From Sphingopyxis sp. BE259 (GTDB lineage Bacteria; Pseudomonadota; Alphaproteobacteria; Sphingomonadales; Sphingomonadaceae): a stretch of 64,000 nucleotides of DNA. Positions 35,411 to 48,286 of the stretch are shown one piece after another (position 1 is the stretch's first letter; each line of letters starts with the position of its first letter). Both the position numbers and the translations under genes were made by a program. Location of the stretch: positions 1-64,000 of the forward strand of contig NZ_JAVDWM010000001.1 of the NCBI RefSeq assembly GCF_031457495.1, written 5' to 3'. The notes under the pieces are model-generated. The model ran no database searches. It saw nothing but the letters and a program-made list of their open reading frames with translations, and was not told the DNA's origin.

Positions 35411-36645
35411 GCGGGAACGCGGCAAGCGACGGCGGTTTCAATCCGCGGCTGGTCGCAGGCGTCGTCGCCATCGGCATCGTCGCATTTATCGCACTCTGGG
35501 CGCTGATCGCGCTCGGACCCCAGCTTAGCAGCGGCAATGACGGCGGCGGCCACGCGCTGTCGAAAGCGGCGCCCGGCTATGCCGGGATCGTCGATCTGCT
35601 CGAACGCAGCGACGCGCTGGTTGACCTGCGGCGCAGCGAAGAGGCGCCCGAATATGACGATGACTGGCGCGAGTTGCTGGTGCTGACCCCGACGCACAAC
35701 ACCAAGCCCGACGATCTGGCACGGTTGATCAAGGGGAATCGCGGCGGCCCGATCCTGATCGTGCTGCCAAAATGGCAGACCGGACGGCATCCGGAAAAGG
35801 CGGGCTGGTCGGGAAATGCTGCGCCCATCAGCCCGTCGCCCAAGCTGTTGCCGGCGACCGTCGGTTCGATCGACAAAATCGTCAGCGAGCCACATGCGCG
35901 CGGCGCCACGGCGACGGGGTTTGTCGGGGGACGCAATATTGCGCTGCCGCTGCGCGGGCTCCGCGCGCAGGTGATGATGTCCGACGGCTTTGACACGATG
36001 ATCGGCTTCCCGCACGGCGGCACGCTGCTCGCCAAGCGGACGCGCGACGACGTCTACATCCTGTCCGACCCGGATTTCGTCAACAATCTGGCCTTTGCGA
36101 GCCGCGACAGCGCGCGCGCCGCGGCGATGCTGGTTGATGCGGTGGCCGAGGATGCCGACGCCGACGGGCTCGCTTTCGACCTGACACTAAACGGCTTCGG
36201 CAGTCAGCGTTCGCTGCTGCGCTTTGCCTTTGTGCCGCCGTTCATCGGGATCACCCTGTGCCTGATCGCCGCCGGGCTGCTCGCCTTGTGGCAGGCGTGG
36301 ATGCGCTTTGGTCCGGCGCTGAAACCGGCGCGCGCGATTGCGGTGTCGAAGGCGGCATTGATCGCCAACAGCGCCGACCTGATCAAGCAGGCGCGGCGCG
36401 AACTCGACGGCGCCGACGCCTATGTCCGCAGCCAGCGCAGCGCGATCGCGCGGCGGCTGCACGCGCCCGGCGGGCTCGACGAGGCGGCGACCGACCGCTG
36501 GATCGACAAGCATCTGCGCGGCGGCAGCGAATTGTTTTCGGCGCTCGCGCGGCGGCTGCCGCTCGCACGCAACACCCACGAATTTTTGGCAGACGCACAG
36601 GCGCTGCACGACATCAGGAAGGATCTACTGCGTGACAGCCAATAA
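35407..36645 (+). CDS. DUF4350 domain membrane protein
   Basis: The 412-residue protein has an N-terminal membrane helix (about 15-42), an extracytoplasmic GATase-like domain (about 60-255, with [15 protein letters not shown]), and a second helix (about 280-300) followed by a cytoplasmic helical tail. This is the DUF4350 pattern of MoxR-linked operons. The ATG overlaps the previous stop (ATGA). Confidence 0.85.
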   Translation: MSGNAASDGGFNPRLVAGVVAIGIVAFIALWALIALGPQLSSGNDGGGHALSKAAPGYAGIVDLLERSDALVDLRRSEEAPEYDDDWRELLVLTPTHNTKPDDLARLIKGNRGGPILIVLPKWQTGRHPEKAGWSGNAAPISPSPKLLPATVGSIDKIVSEPHARGATATGFVGGRNIALPLRGLRAQVMMSDGFDTMIGFPHGGTLLAKRTRDDVYILSDPDFVNNLAFASRDSARAAAMLVDAVAEDADADGLAFDLTLNGFGSQRSLLRFAFVPPFIGITLCLIAAGLLALWQAWMRFGPALKPARAIAVSKAALIANSADLIKQARRELDGADAYVRSQRSAIARRLHAPGGLDEAATDRWIDKHLRGGSELFSALARRLPLARNTHEFLADAQALHDIRKDLLRDSQ

Positions 36646-37600
36646 TGACATCGCGAGCGTTCAGGCGCTCGGCGCCGCGATCGAGGCCGAGGTCGCCAAG
36701 GTCGTGTTCGGGCAGGGACCGCTGACCCGCATGGTGACGATCGCGCTGCTCGCGGGCGGCCATGTCCTGCTCGAAGGCCCGCCGGGGACGGCCAAGACCT
36801 TACTGGCGCAGGCCTTTGCCCGCGCCACCGGGCTGGATTTCGGGCGCATCCAGTTCACCCCCGATCTGATGCCCGGCGACATTTTGGGATCGAACCTGTT
36901 CAATTTCCAGACGTCGAGCTTCACCCTGACCAAGGGGCCGATCTTTACCGAACTGCTGCTCGCCGACGAAATCAACCGCACCCCGCCGAAGACGCAGGCC
37001 GCGCTGCTGGAAGCGATGCAGGAGCGGCGGGTGACGATCAACGGCGAGGCGCATGTGATGAGCCCGCGCTTTACCGTGCTGGCGACGCAGAACCCGATCG
37101 AACAGCAGGGCGTCTATCCGCTGCCCGAAGCGCAGCTCGACCGCTTCCTGTTCAAACTGGTCGTCGATTACCCTGCCGCCGACGAGGAACGGCGCATCGT
37201 CGCCGACCATGGCGGGCGCTTCAAAAGCCCCGCGGTCGCCGATTTCGGCGTGACGCAGGTCGCCGACGCCAAGACGATCGGCGAAGCGATCGACGCCATC
37301 GCGACCGTCCGGCTGGCCGACGAGATCGTCGATTATATCGTCCGCCTGGTCCGCGCGACGCGCGAGAGCGCCGATCTGGAATGCGGCGCCAGCCCCCGCG
37401 CCGCGACGCTGCTGGCGCGCGCTGCCTGCGCCGCGGCGGCCCTCGACGGGCGCGACTATGTGATCCCCGATGACATCCAGCGGCTGGCATCGGGCGTGCT
37501 GCGCCACCGCGTCATCCTGTCGGCGGCCGCCGAGATCGAAGGCCGCAACGTCGAACAGGTCGTCGCCGCACTGCTCGATCGCGAGGAAGTGCCGCGGTGA
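36632..37600 (+). CDS. MoxR-family AAA+ ATPase
   Basis: The 322-residue chaperone-like ATPase has Walker A GPPGTAKT (about 50-57) and Walker [23 protein letters not shown]-like LLLADEINR (about 107-115), followed by sensor [21 protein letters not shown] (cut here to its key part NPIEQQG). MoxR proteins pair with DUF58 and von Willebrand-type partners to mature protein complexes. The GTG at 36632, preceded by AGGAAGGA, is preferred; the frame continues upstream but overlaps the previous gene. Together with DUF58 it is the core of the operon. Confidence 0.93.
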   Translation: MTANNDIASVQALGAAIEAEVAKVVFGQGPLTRMVTIALLAGGHVLLEGPPGTAKTLLAQAFARATGLDFGRIQFTPDLMPGDILGSNLFNFQTSSFTLTKGPIFTELLLADEINRTPPKTQAALLEAMQERRVTINGEAHVMSPRFTVLATQNPIEQQGVYPLPEAQLDRFLFKLVVDYPAADEERRIVADHGGRFKSPAVADFGVTQVADAKTIGEAIDAIATVRLADEIVDYIVRLVRATRESADLECGASPRAATLLARAACAAAALDGRDYVIPDDIQRLASGVLRHRVILSAAAEIEGRNVEQVVAALLDREEVPR

Positions 37601-38925
37601 TCTACCCAACCCGGCGAGCGATCTATCTGCTGCTGCTCGGCGCGCCGATGGCGCTCGCGCTGGGGCTGGTGCGGCCCGAGCTGTGGCTTGTCGCGCCCGG
37701 CTGGATCGGCGTCATCGCCGCCTGCCTGATCCTCGACGCGATTGCCGGCGCCAATCCGCGCCACCTCAGTCTCGACGCCCGTTTTCCGGACCAGGTCGGG
37801 GTCGGCGACGCCTTCGGCCTCTCGCTTGCTGCCAGCGGCGGCGCGGTGCCGCCGCGCGCCGAACTGGCGCTCGCGCTCGACGATCGGCTCGCCGAGGGCG
37901 GACGGCTGGCGGGCGACATGCGCGCCGTCGCGGTCGACAGCGGCGCCCCTCACACGCTGGCCCGCACGCTTTCGCTCACTGCGTCGCGGCGCGGTCAGGC
38001 GCTGGTCGAGGCGCTGTGGATCCGCTGGGCCGGGCCGCTCGGTCTGGTCTGGAAGCAGCGCAAGTTTGCGATCGGCGGCACGATCAGCGTCGTCCCCAGC
38101 CTGCGCGCGGTGACCGAGGAAGGCAGCCGGTTGTTCCAGCGCGACAGCTGGTTCGGGCTACGCCAGCAACGGTTGCGCGGCGAAGGCACCGAGTTCGAGG
38201 CGCTGGCCGAATATCAGCCGGGGATGGACCGGCGCGCGATCGACTGGAACGCGTCGGCGCGCCACGTCAAATTGCTGGCCAAGGAATATCGCGTCGAGCG
38301 CGACAACCGCGTGGTGCTGGCGATCGACAGCGGACGGACGATGGCCGAGCCGGTCGGCGGGATGCCGCGTGTCGACCGCGCCGTATCGGCGGCGCTGCTG
38401 CTTGCCTATGTCGGGCTGAAGCTGAACGACCGGATCAGCCTGTTTTCCTTCGCGGCCAAGCCGCAGGCGCTGACTCCCGCCTATATGCACACCCAGGATT
38501 TCCCGGCGTTGCAGCGCGCCGCGAGCCTGATCGACTATGCTCATGTCGAAAGCAATTTCATCCTCGCCCTCACCACCTTGTCGGCGCAGCTCAGCCGCCG
38601 TTCGCTGATCATCCTGTTCACGGAATTCACCGATGCAACAAGCGCCGACCTGATGATCCGCGCCGCCGGACGGCTGGTGAAGAAACACCGGCTGCTGTTC
38701 GTCGTCATCAAGGACGAAGAGGTCGAGAGTGAGGAGCGCCGCCGCCCCGAAACCGGCGCCGACGTCACCCGGTCGAACGTCGCCGCGGCGATGCTGCGCG
38801 ACCGCCAGCTGGTGATCGCGCGGCTCCAGCGGCTGGGCGCCGATGTCGTTGAAGTGCCCGCCGACGCGATGGGCGCCAGCGCGGTCGAGGCCTATCTGGG
38901 CATCAAGCGGGCGGGCACCTTATGA
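37597..38925 (+). CDS. DUF58 domain protein (MoxR partner)
   Basis: The 442-residue protein has two N-terminal membrane helices (about 8-50) and a DUF58 motif with [18 protein letters not shown] (about 206-223), followed by a VWA-like fold including [10 protein letters not shown] (metal-ion site DxSxx). It starts with GTG overlapping the MoxR stop (GTGA). DUF58 proteins are the usual MoxR partners. Confidence 0.9.
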   Translation: MIYPTRRAIYLLLLGAPMALALGLVRPELWLVAPGWIGVIAACLILDAIAGANPRHLSLDARFPDQVGVGDAFGLSLAASGGAVPPRAELALALDDRLAEGGRLAGDMRAVAVDSGAPHTLARTLSLTASRRGQALVEALWIRWAGPLGLVWKQRKFAIGGTISVVPSLRAVTEEGSRLFQRDSWFGLRQQRLRGEGTEFEALAEYQPGMDRRAIDWNASARHVKLLAKEYRVERDNRVVLAIDSGRTMAEPVGGMPRVDRAVSAALLLAYVGLKLNDRISLFSFAAKPQALTPAYMHTQDFPALQRAASLIDYAHVESNFILALTTLSAQLSRRSLIILFTEFTDATSADLMIRAAGRLVKKHRLLFVVIKDEEVESEERRRPETGADVTRSNVAAAMLRDRQLVIARLQRLGADVVEVPADAMGASAVEAYLGIKRAGTL

Positions 38926-39962
38926 TCGCGGCCACTCCCACCATGCGCGCGCTCGACGCGCCGAGTTTTTCGACCAGCCGCTTTCGCGCCGAACGCGAGG
39001 CCGACTGGATCGCGTTCGACCTGTTGCTGACGACGCTGGAAAAAAAGGGCGCCAAGGCGCTGACCAGCGACGAACTGCTGCAACTGCCTTTGCTCTATCG
39101 GGCTACGCTGTCGTCGCTGTCGATCGCGCGGGCGACCAGCCTCGACAAGGCGCTGCTCGATCATCTCGAGGCGCTCTCGATCCGCGGCTATTTCCTGGTT
39201 TACGGCGTGCGCGAGACGCGGCTCAACCGTCTGCGCCGCTTCTTCCTCTACGACTGGCCTGCGGCGGTGCGGTCGGTGTGGAAAGAGACGATCATCATCG
39301 CGCTGGTCATCTTGTTGGGGGCGCTGACCAGCTATTCGCTCGTCGCCAGCAACCCCGAATGGTATTTCAATTTCGTCGACGAGGAGATGGCGGGCGGGCG
39401 CGATCCGCGCGCGACAAAGGAATTTCTGCAATCGACGCTGGGACATGGCAAGGCGGCGGCGGGCAACAGCGAAAGCGGCCTCCACGTCTTTGCGACCTAT
39501 CTCTTCACCCACAACAGCCGGGTGTCGATCCTGTCCTTTGCGCTGGGCTTTGCCTTTGGCGTCCCGACGATGATGCTCGAATATTATCAGGGCATCGGGC
39601 TGGGGGCGATGATCGCGGTGTTCGCAGGCAAAGGGCTGGGTTTCGATTTCGGCGGCTGGCTGTTCATCCACGGCACCACCGAGCTGTTCGCGGCGGCGCT
39701 ATCGGGGGCCGCGGGCCTTAGAATCGGGACCGCAGTCGTCTTTCCCGGCGCCAAGGGCCGGTTGCAGGCTGCCGCCGATGCCGGGCGGACCGCGGGCAAA
39801 GTGATGGTCGGGGTCATTTTGATGCTGTTCGCGGCGGGGCTGCTCGAAGGATTCGGGCGCCAGCTGATTACCGATACGATGCTGCGCTATGCGATCGGGT
39901 CGCTAATGCTGCTCGCGTGGATCGCCTATTATTACATTCCGCGGCGCGAGGATGTCGCATGA
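38922..39962 (+). CDS. SpoIIM-family membrane protein (DUF95)
   Basis: The 346-residue protein has an N-terminal soluble helical region and a C-terminal membrane domain with about five helices. It includes FATYLFTHNSRVSILSFALG (about 188-207) and FIHGTTELFAAALSGAAG, the conserved SpoIIM/DUF95 elements. In bacteria without sporulation this family accompanies RDD and MoxR-DUF58 genes. It overlaps its neighbours on both sides by 4 bases. Confidence 0.88.
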   Translation: MIAATPTMRALDAPSFSTSRFRAEREADWIAFDLLLTTLEKKGAKALTSDELLQLPLLYRATLSSLSIARATSLDKALLDHLEALSIRGYFLVYGVRETRLNRLRRFFLYDWPAAVRSVWKETIIIALVILLGALTSYSLVASNPEWYFNFVDEEMAGGRDPRATKEFLQSTLGHGKAAAGNSESGLHVFATYLFTHNSRVSILSFALGFAFGVPTMMLEYYQGIGLGAMIAVFAGKGLGFDFGGWLFIHGTTELFAAALSGAAGLRIGTAVVFPGAKGRLQAAADAGRTAGKVMVGVILMLFAAGLLEGFGRQLITDTMLRYAIGSLMLLAWIAYYYIPRREDVA

Positions 39963-40828
39963 CCGCCGCCGCCAGCAATGCCCGGCGCCATGCATCCGAT
40001 GCCAAGAAAATCCGCCAGTTCATCACCCCGGAGGGGGTCGATCTGGAGTTGAAAATCGCGAGTTCGGGGCTACGGTTCGGCGCCCTGATGATCGATCTGG
40101 GCATCATCCTGATCGCGCTTATCCTGTTCACGCTGCTCGTTGCCTGGTTTGCGCCGGGGGCGGGCGACGACATCAGTACGATTATCTGGATGCTCGGCTT
40201 TTTCATCCTGCGGACCTTCTGGTTCATCGGTTTCGAGCTGGGTTCACGCGCCGCGACGCCGGGCAAGCGGTTGATGGGTATTCGCGTCGTGGCGCGCGAC
40301 GGTGGCCGCCTGACCGCTGATGCGGTGGTCGCGCGCAACCTGATCCGCGAGCTGGAGCTGTTCCTGCCTCTGATGATGCTGGGCGTCAGCGCCGCCGAAG
40401 ATATGGCGTCGACCTGGACCATCGTCGCCGGGGTGGCGTGGTCGCTGACGCTCAGCCTGTTCCTGCTGTTCAATCGCGACCGGATGCGGATGGGCGACCT
40501 GATCGCCGGCACCTGGGTGGTGATGGCGCGGCGCGCCAAGCTGGACGCCGACATTGCCGTCGATGCAGCGGGCGATGCGATGATGTTCAGCGAGACCGAA
40601 CTGGCGGTCTACGGCATTTTCGAATTACAGGAGCTCGAACGGGTATTGCGCGGCCGCGACCCGCGCGCGATGCGCGAGGTCGCCGACGCGATCCGCGGCA
40701 AGATCGGCCGCCCGGTCGCCGAAGAGGATGACGTCTTCCTGCTCAGCTACTATCGCCAGCTCAAATCCCGGCTCGAACGCAAATTGCTGTTCGGCAAACG
40801 GCGCGAGGATAAATATGCCAGTGACTGA
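39959..40828 (+). CDS. RDD-family membrane protein
   Basis: The 289-residue protein has the RDD membrane domain (about 35-195) with LRFGALMIDLGIILIALI, the family Arg-Asp pattern, and PGKRLMGIRVVARDGGRLT (about 101-119). A soluble C-terminal helical tail follows. The ATG at 39959 overlaps the SpoIIM stop. It is the final member of the MoxR-DUF58 operon core. Confidence 0.88.
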   Translation: MTAAASNARRHASDAKKIRQFITPEGVDLELKIASSGLRFGALMIDLGIILIALILFTLLVAWFAPGAGDDISTIIWMLGFFILRTFWFIGFELGSRAATPGKRLMGIRVVARDGGRLTADAVVARNLIRELELFLPLMMLGVSAAEDMASTWTIVAGVAWSLTLSLFLLFNRDRMRMGDLIAGTWVVMARRAKLDADIAVDAAGDAMMFSETELAVYGIFELQELERVLRGRDPRAMREVADAIRGKIGRPVAEEDDVFLLSYYRQLKSRLERKLLFGKRREDKYASD

Positions 40829-41504
40829 CCCGCTTTCCGTAACCGCCGCCCTGCACCAGCGACGATCGATCCGCAAATTCACCGATCAGGCGGTCGATGA
40901 GGCGCTGCTCCGCGACATTTTCGCCGCGGCGCAGCGCGCGCCGTCGGGCGGCAATCTTCAGCCGTGGCAAGCGGTGGTGGTCACCGGCGATCGCTGGGCG
41001 GCGGTCAAGGACGCGGTCGCGGCGCGGCTGGCGATGGGGCGCGAAGGCTATCAGCCCGAATATGATATTTATCCCAAGGGGCTGACCGACCCGTGGGAAG
41101 CGCGGCGCTTCGGGGTCGGCGAGGGGCTTTATGCGGCGCTCGGCATCCCGCGCGAGGACAAGGCGGGGCGGCTGGCTCAGTTCGTGGAGAATTACCGGGG
41201 TTTCGGCGCACCGGTGATGCTTTTCCTCCACTGCTCGCGCATCATGGGGCCGCCGCAATGGTCGGACATGGGCATGTGGCTGCAATCGGTGATGCTGCTA
41301 CTCGTCGAGGCCGGTCTGGCCAGTTGCCCGCAGGAATGCTGGGCGATGTATGGGGCGACAGTGCGGCAGGCGCTGGCGCTGGGCGACGACCAGATTTTGT
41401 TTACCGGGCTGGCGATCGGCTATGCTGACGAGGGTGCTTCGGTGAACCAGTGGCCAGTGCCGCGCGTATCGCTGGATGACGTGATTGATTGGCAGGGATT
41501 TTGA
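40815..41504 (+). CDS. Nitroreductase-family FMN oxidoreductase
   Basis: The 229-residue protein has the nitroreductase start RRSIRKFTDQAVDEALLRDI (about 15-34), the FMN segment QRAPSGGNLQPWQ (about 40-52) and the C-terminal GLAIGYAD. It reduces nitro or quinone compounds with NAD(P)H in the family. The ATG at 40815 follows GAGG with a 6-base gap and overlaps the RDD gene by 14 bases, so it is probably co-transcribed. Confidence 0.9.
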   Translation: MPVTDPLSVTAALHQRRSIRKFTDQAVDEALLRDIFAAAQRAPSGGNLQPWQAVVVTGDRWAAVKDAVAARLAMGREGYQPEYDIYPKGLTDPWEARRFGVGEGLYAALGIPREDKAGRLAQFVENYRGFGAPVMLFLHCSRIMGPPQWSDMGMWLQSVMLLLVEAGLASCPQECWAMYGATVRQALALGDDQILFTGLAIGYADEGASVNQWPVPRVSLDDVIDWQGF

Positions 41505-41506
41505 GG

Positions 41507-42013
41507 ATGAAGCGGCAGGCGATGTGGACAGGATATGGGCTGGTGGTGCCGGTGATGCTGGCGGTCGCAGGTTGCGCCGCTGTCCCGACCCCTGCGCCGC
41601 CACCGCCACGCCCGGCACCGGTCGCGGCTGCGCCGACCCCCGCCCCGCTGCCAACCCCGACCCAAGGCTGGGAGGACCGCGCCGTCGATGCCGGTGCTTG
41701 GCGCTATGATGCTGGCAGCCGCACCGCGGCGTTCGTGCCGACGGGCGCCGCGAGCCCGTTGCTGACGATGGCGTGCAGCGGCGGCGGCATCCGCCTGACC
41801 TCGACGCTGTCGGGCAATGTCAGCTTGCGGACCAGCGCCGGAACCGATCAGATCCGCTTCGACGGCGGCAGCGCGAGTTTGGCAAACCGCGACCCACGGC
41901 TCGACCGCATTGCCTTCAGCCGCGGGCGCTTTGCGCTCGAGACGCCGGGTGGCGGCGCGTTGACGCTGCCAGTGCAGTCGGAAATCGGCCGAGTGATCGA
42001 GGATTGCCGGTAA
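41507..42013 (+). CDS. Lipoprotein of unknown function (COG3650-like heat-shock type not certain)
   Basis: The 168-residue product has a lipoprotein signal with lipobox AVAGC (Cys23), a proline-rich linker (about 27-48), and a beta-rich domain with a conserved-looking TMACSGGGIRLTSTLSG segment. No family is certain. The ATG at 41507 follows AGGGA by 8 bases and starts 2 bases after the nitroreductase stop, suggesting co-transcription. Confidence 0.75.
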   Translation: MKRQAMWTGYGLVVPVMLAVAGCAAVPTPAPPPPRPAPVAAAPTPAPLPTPTQGWEDRAVDAGAWRYDAGSRTAAFVPTGAASPLLTMACSGGGIRLTSTLSGNVSLRTSAGTDQIRFDGGSASLANRDPRLDRIAFSRGRFALETPGGGALTLPVQSEIGRVIEDCR

Positions 42014-42051
42014 CGCAGCGGCGCCCCGCCTGAGCAAGGTGACGGCTGGAC

Positions 42052-42498
42052 TTACCCGCCCAACTGCACCGTGCCGCCCTTGATCCAGCCCCAGCGGCAT
42101 GGGCCCTGATATTCGCGGGCGTTGCGGACCGATTTGCCGACCCCGCACATATCGGGATCGGTCCCCGGAGCGGCAAAGACGATGCCGAACCACGCGTCGC
42201 TCTCGGCCGCCTCGCACAGCGACACATTGGCGCCGCCGGCGAGCTTCGCTTTGACCGCGCGCGTTTCGCCGGGCGCCCAAAACACGTCAGTGCCGCCGGG
42301 CTTGACCCGGCTGATGCTGGAACAGGCAGGGAGGCTGGGTCCTTCGGTGCCGACCATTACCGCGCGGGTCGCCAGCGGCTCGCCCCCGACGGCGGGAGCG
42401 TTTTCGGCGGGCGGCGCGGGCTGGCTGCACGCGGCGAGCGGCAGGGCCAGCACGGCGATCAGCGGCAGCGACAGGCGAGGGGGTAATAGGGTTTTCAT
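42052..42498 (-). CDS. Lipoprotein of unknown function
   Basis: The 148-residue protein has a clear lipoprotein signal (LALPLAAC, lipid Cys24), a Pro/Ala-rich linker, and a small domain with three further cysteines (in LPACSSISRV, VSLCEAAESD and PDMCGVGKSV) that may form disulfides. It is convergent with the previous lipoprotein gene and divergent from gyrB. Confidence 0.75.
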   Translation of the reverse strand: MKTLLPPRLSLPLIAVLALPLAACSQPAPPAENAPAVGGEPLATRAVMVGTEGPSLPACSSISRVKPGGTDVFWAPGETRAVKAKLAGGANVSLCEAAESDAWFGIVFAAPGTDPDMCGVGKSVRNAREYQGPCRWGWIKGGTVQLGG

Positions 42499-42511
42499 GC
42501 CCTGAATCTAG

Positions 42512-45181
<2,670 letters not shown>

Positions 45182-45200
45182 CGGCTCGGCAACGCCGGTC

Positions 45201-46742
45201 GTGGCCGCCGTTACGCTAGTTCTGATCCTCGGCGACCAGCTGAGCACGGAGATCAGCAGTCTTGCTGGCGCCGACCCTGCGACGTCGATCATTCTGATGG
45301 CCGAGGTAGCGGCGGAGGCCGACTATGTGTGGCACCACCGCAAGAAACTGGCGTTCGTGTTCAGTGCGATGCGGCACCATGCCGATGCGCTGCGCGCCGC
45401 AGGCTGGACGGTCGATTACGTCCGCCTCGACGATCCGCAGAACCGTGGCAGTTTGGAGGGCGAGGTCGCGCGGGCGCTGACGCGCCACGACGCTGAGCGG
45501 TTGATCGTCACCGAAGCGGGCGAATGGCGGTTGCGACGGGCGATGGCTGGTTGGGCGGCGGCGCTCGCGGTGCCGGTGGAGATTCGCGCCGACGACCGCT
45601 TTTTCGCCGACGACGCCGATTTCGCCGCATGGGCCAACGGGCGCAAGGCGCTGCGGATGGAATATTTCTATCGCCAAATGCGGCGCGCCACCGGATTGCT
45701 GATGGAGGGCGACGATCCGGCAGGCGGCCGCTGGAATTTCGACAGCGAGAACCGCAAACCCGCAGCGCGCGACCTGCTGATGCCGCGCCCGCGGCGGACC
45801 ACGCCCGACCCGATCACGCAGGACGTGCTAACCACGGTCGCGGCGCACTTTGCCGATCGCTTCGGCAGTCTTGACGATTTCTGGTTCGCGGTGACCGCGG
45901 AAGATGCCGAGGCGCAGTTCGATGCCTTCGTCGCCGAGGCGCTGCCGCGGTTCGGCGATTATCAGGACGCGATGCTGGTCGGCGAACCCTGGCTCTATCA
46001 CAGCGTCATCGCGCTCTACCTCAACATCGGCTTGCTCGACGCCCGCGCTGTGTGCTGGCGTGTCGATGCAGCATGGCGCGCGGGCGATGTGCCGATCAAC
46101 GCCGCCGAAGGCTTTATCCGGCAGATTTTGGGCTGGCGCGAATATGTCCGCGGCATTTATTGGCGCGAGGGGGCGGATTATGCGCAGCGCAATGCGCTGG
46201 ATGCCCGCCATCCACTGCCCGATTTTTATTGGACCGCCGACACCGACATGGCGTGCGTGCGCGCTTGCGTCGAACAAACGCGCGATACCGCTTATGCCCA
46301 TCATATCCAGCGGCTCATGGTCACGGGCAATTTTGCACTGCTGGCGGGGATCGATCCGCACGCGCTGCATCTTTGGTATCTGGCGGTCTATGCCGATGCC
46401 TATGAATGGGTCGAGCTGCCCAATACGGTGGGGATGAGCCAGTTCGCCGACGGCGGGCTGCTGGCGTCAAAGCCCTATGCGGCGAGCGGCGCCTATATCG
46501 ACCGCATGTCGGATTATTGCCGCGGTTGCCGCTATGATGTGAAGGCGAAAACGGGTTCCGGTGCCTGCCCGTTCAACCGCCTGTACTGGCCGTTCCTGAT
46601 CCGTCACCAGCGGCTGTTGAGTGGCAATCCCCGTATGGCGCCGATGTACCGCACCCTGGCGAAATGGGACGCCGGACGGCGCGCGGCGCTGGTCGCCGAC
46701 GGCGAAGCCTGTCTGGCCGAATTGGGGATCGGTGGCGCCTGA
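45201..46742 (+). CDS. FeS-type bacterial (6-4) photolyase / cryptochrome-related protein (PhrB-like)
   Basis: The 513-residue flavoprotein belongs to the FeS-BCP group. Conserved parts are LILGDQLSTEISSL at the start, GWREYVRGIYWREG, and NTVGMSQFADGG near the end. The four cysteines of the [4Fe-4S] cluster are visible: Cys352 (or Cys356), Cys440 and Cys443 in YCRGC, and Cys456 in GACPFN. In Agrobacterium this type repairs UV (6-4) photoproducts. The start is uncertain; GTG at 45201 precedes the first strand but has a weak ribosome site. Confidence 0.9.
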   Translation: MAAVTLVLILGDQLSTEISSLAGADPATSIILMAEVAAEADYVWHHRKKLAFVFSAMRHHADALRAAGWTVDYVRLDDPQNRGSLEGEVARALTRHDAERLIVTEAGEWRLRRAMAGWAAALAVPVEIRADDRFFADDADFAAWANGRKALRMEYFYRQMRRATGLLMEGDDPAGGRWNFDSENRKPAARDLLMPRPRRTTPDPITQDVLTTVAAHFADRFGSLDDFWFAVTAEDAEAQFDAFVAEALPRFGDYQDAMLVGEPWLYHSVIALYLNIGLLDARAVCWRVDAAWRAGDVPINAAEGFIRQILGWREYVRGIYWREGADYAQRNALDARHPLPDFYWTADTDMACVRACVEQTRDTAYAHHIQRLMVTGNFALLAGIDPHALHLWYLAVYADAYEWVELPNTVGMSQFADGGLLASKPYAASGAYIDRMSDYCRGCRYDVKAKTGSGACPFNRLYWPFLIRHQRLLSGNPRMAPMYRTLAKWDAGRRAALVADGEACLAELGIGGA

Positions 46743-46844
46743 GCCCGCGCGCCCGACCGCAATTTCGGCGCGGCATGTCGCTGCCCGCTTGCATCAAGCG
46801 CATCTGCGGCGAAGAAGCGGCCCCGCAATTTGGGGGATGACATC

Positions 46845-47243
46845 ATGCGCCGTCTTGTCGCTTTCGCGCTGCCGCTTTTGCTGGCCCTTCCGGTAGCCGC
46901 GCAGGATCTGCCGGGCGAAGAAGGGATCGAAGAGACCGCCGAACACACCGAAATTGGCGGCGGCATGGCCAGCTATTACGGCCGCGAACTTGCCGGAAAT
47001 CGCACCGCCAGCGGCGAACGCTTCGACCCCGCCCAGCTCACCGCCGCACATCGCACGCTACCCTTTGGCAGCCTCGTCCGCGTGACCAACGTTGCCAACG
47101 GCGACAGCGTCATCGTCCGCATCAACGACCGCGGCCCCTTTTCGCACGGCCGGGTGATCGACGTCAGCCACGCCGCGGCGCGCGAAATCGGCATGCACCG
47201 CAGCGGTACGGCGCGGGTGAAACTGGCGCTGCTGGACGATTGA
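46845..47243 (+). CDS. RlpA-like double-psi beta-barrel protein, exported
   Basis: The 132-residue product has a signal peptide (ends near PVAAQ), then the RlpA domain: GMASYYGRELAGNRTASGE (about 43-61), AAHRTLPFGSLVRVTN and IRINDRGPFSHGRVIDVSH-type NDRGPF. RlpA-family proteins bind or cleave denuded glycan strands of peptidoglycan; this one lacks a SPOR domain. The ATG at 46845 follows TGGGGGA by 8 bases. Confidence 0.9.
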   Translation: MRRLVAFALPLLLALPVAAQDLPGEEGIEETAEHTEIGGGMASYYGRELAGNRTASGERFDPAQLTAAHRTLPFGSLVRVTNVANGDSVIVRINDRGPFSHGRVIDVSHAAAREIGMHRSGTARVKLALLDD

Positions 47244-47306
47244 GCTAGGCGCCGGCCCGCCCGCCCCCCTTCTGGCGGGCCGGTGTCGTTTCCCGATCAG
47301 CCAGAA

Positions 47307-48233
47307 TCAATCGAACACCGACCACCCCGCCGCATAAGCGAAATGTTCGAGTGCCACCGCCCCCGCCAGCGACGTCCCCGCCTCGTTGAGCCCCGGCGAC
47401 CATACCGCGATCGATCCCTGCCCCGGCGCGATGCACAAGATGCCGCCGCCGACGCCGCTCTTGCCCGGCAGGCCGACGCGGAAGGCGAATTCGCCGCTAT
47501 TGTCGTAGTGACCGCACAGCATCATGATCGCGTTGATGCGCCGCGCCCGGTGCGGTTCGACCAGCTGCTCGCCGGTGAGCGGATCGCGCCCCTCCATCGC
47601 CAGGAACAGCCCGGCGCGAGCCAATTGGCGGCAGGACATCGCAATCGCGCATTGACGGAAATAGACCCCGACGACGGTTTCAACCGGATGCTGCAAATTG
47701 CCGAAGGCATCCATGAAATGCGCCAGGCTGCGGTTGCGGGCGCCCGTGGCGGATTCGGAAAAAGCGACGTCGAAATCGATGGCGACACCCTCATCGCCCG
47801 CCCGCGCCCGCATGAAATCGACGATTTCGTCCGCCACCGCATCGCCCTCGCGGCCATCGATCAGCCGGTCGGTCGTGGCGATCGCCCCGGCGTTGATCAG
47901 CGGATTGCGCGGGATGCCACCCTCGTTTTCGAGCTGGACGATCGAATTGAACGCGCTGCCCGATGGTTCGCGCCCGACGCTGGTCCACAGGTCGCTGCCA
48001 ACGCGGCGCAGCGCCAGCGCCAACGTAAACACCTTCGACACCGACTGGATCGAAAACGCTTCGTCGGCGTCGCCCGCAGTGTGGACGGTGCCATCGGGAA
48101 GCGCGAGCGCAAAGCCGAGCTTGTGCGGGTCGACCTGTGCCAGGGCGGGGATATAATCGGCGACGCGGCCTTGGCCAAGCTGCGCGGCGGCGAGCCGCAT
48201 CGCTTCGTCGATATGCTGTGCAAGATCGGTCAT
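47307..48233 (-). CDS. glsA: Glutaminase A
   Basis: The 308-residue serine-dependent beta-lactamase-fold enzyme converts glutamine to glutamate and ammonia. The SxxK catalytic motif appears in [16 protein letters not shown] (about 60-75). Other family signatures are [15 protein letters not shown] (about 114-128) and GKSGVGGGI (about 258-266). Length is normal. It is divergent from the Lhr-type helicase gene. Confidence 0.94.
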   Translation of the reverse strand: MTDLAQHIDEAMRLAAAQLGQGRVADYIPALAQVDPHKLGFALALPDGTVHTAGDADEAFSIQSVSKVFTLALALRRVGSDLWTSVGREPSGSAFNSIVQLENEGGIPRNPLINAGAIATTDRLIDGREGDAVADEIVDFMRARAGDEGVAIDFDVAFSESATGARNRSLAHFMDAFGNLQHPVETVVGVYFRQCAIAMSCRQLARAGLFLAMEGRDPLTGEQLVEPHRARRINAIMMLCGHYDNSGEFAFRVGLPGKSGVGGGILCIAPGQGSIAVWSPGLNEAGTSLAGAVALEHFAYAAGWSVFD

Positions 48234-48286
48234 GCCCGGTGCCTAGCATAGTTGCCGACGCGATGCGCCTGTGACACGACAGCCCC

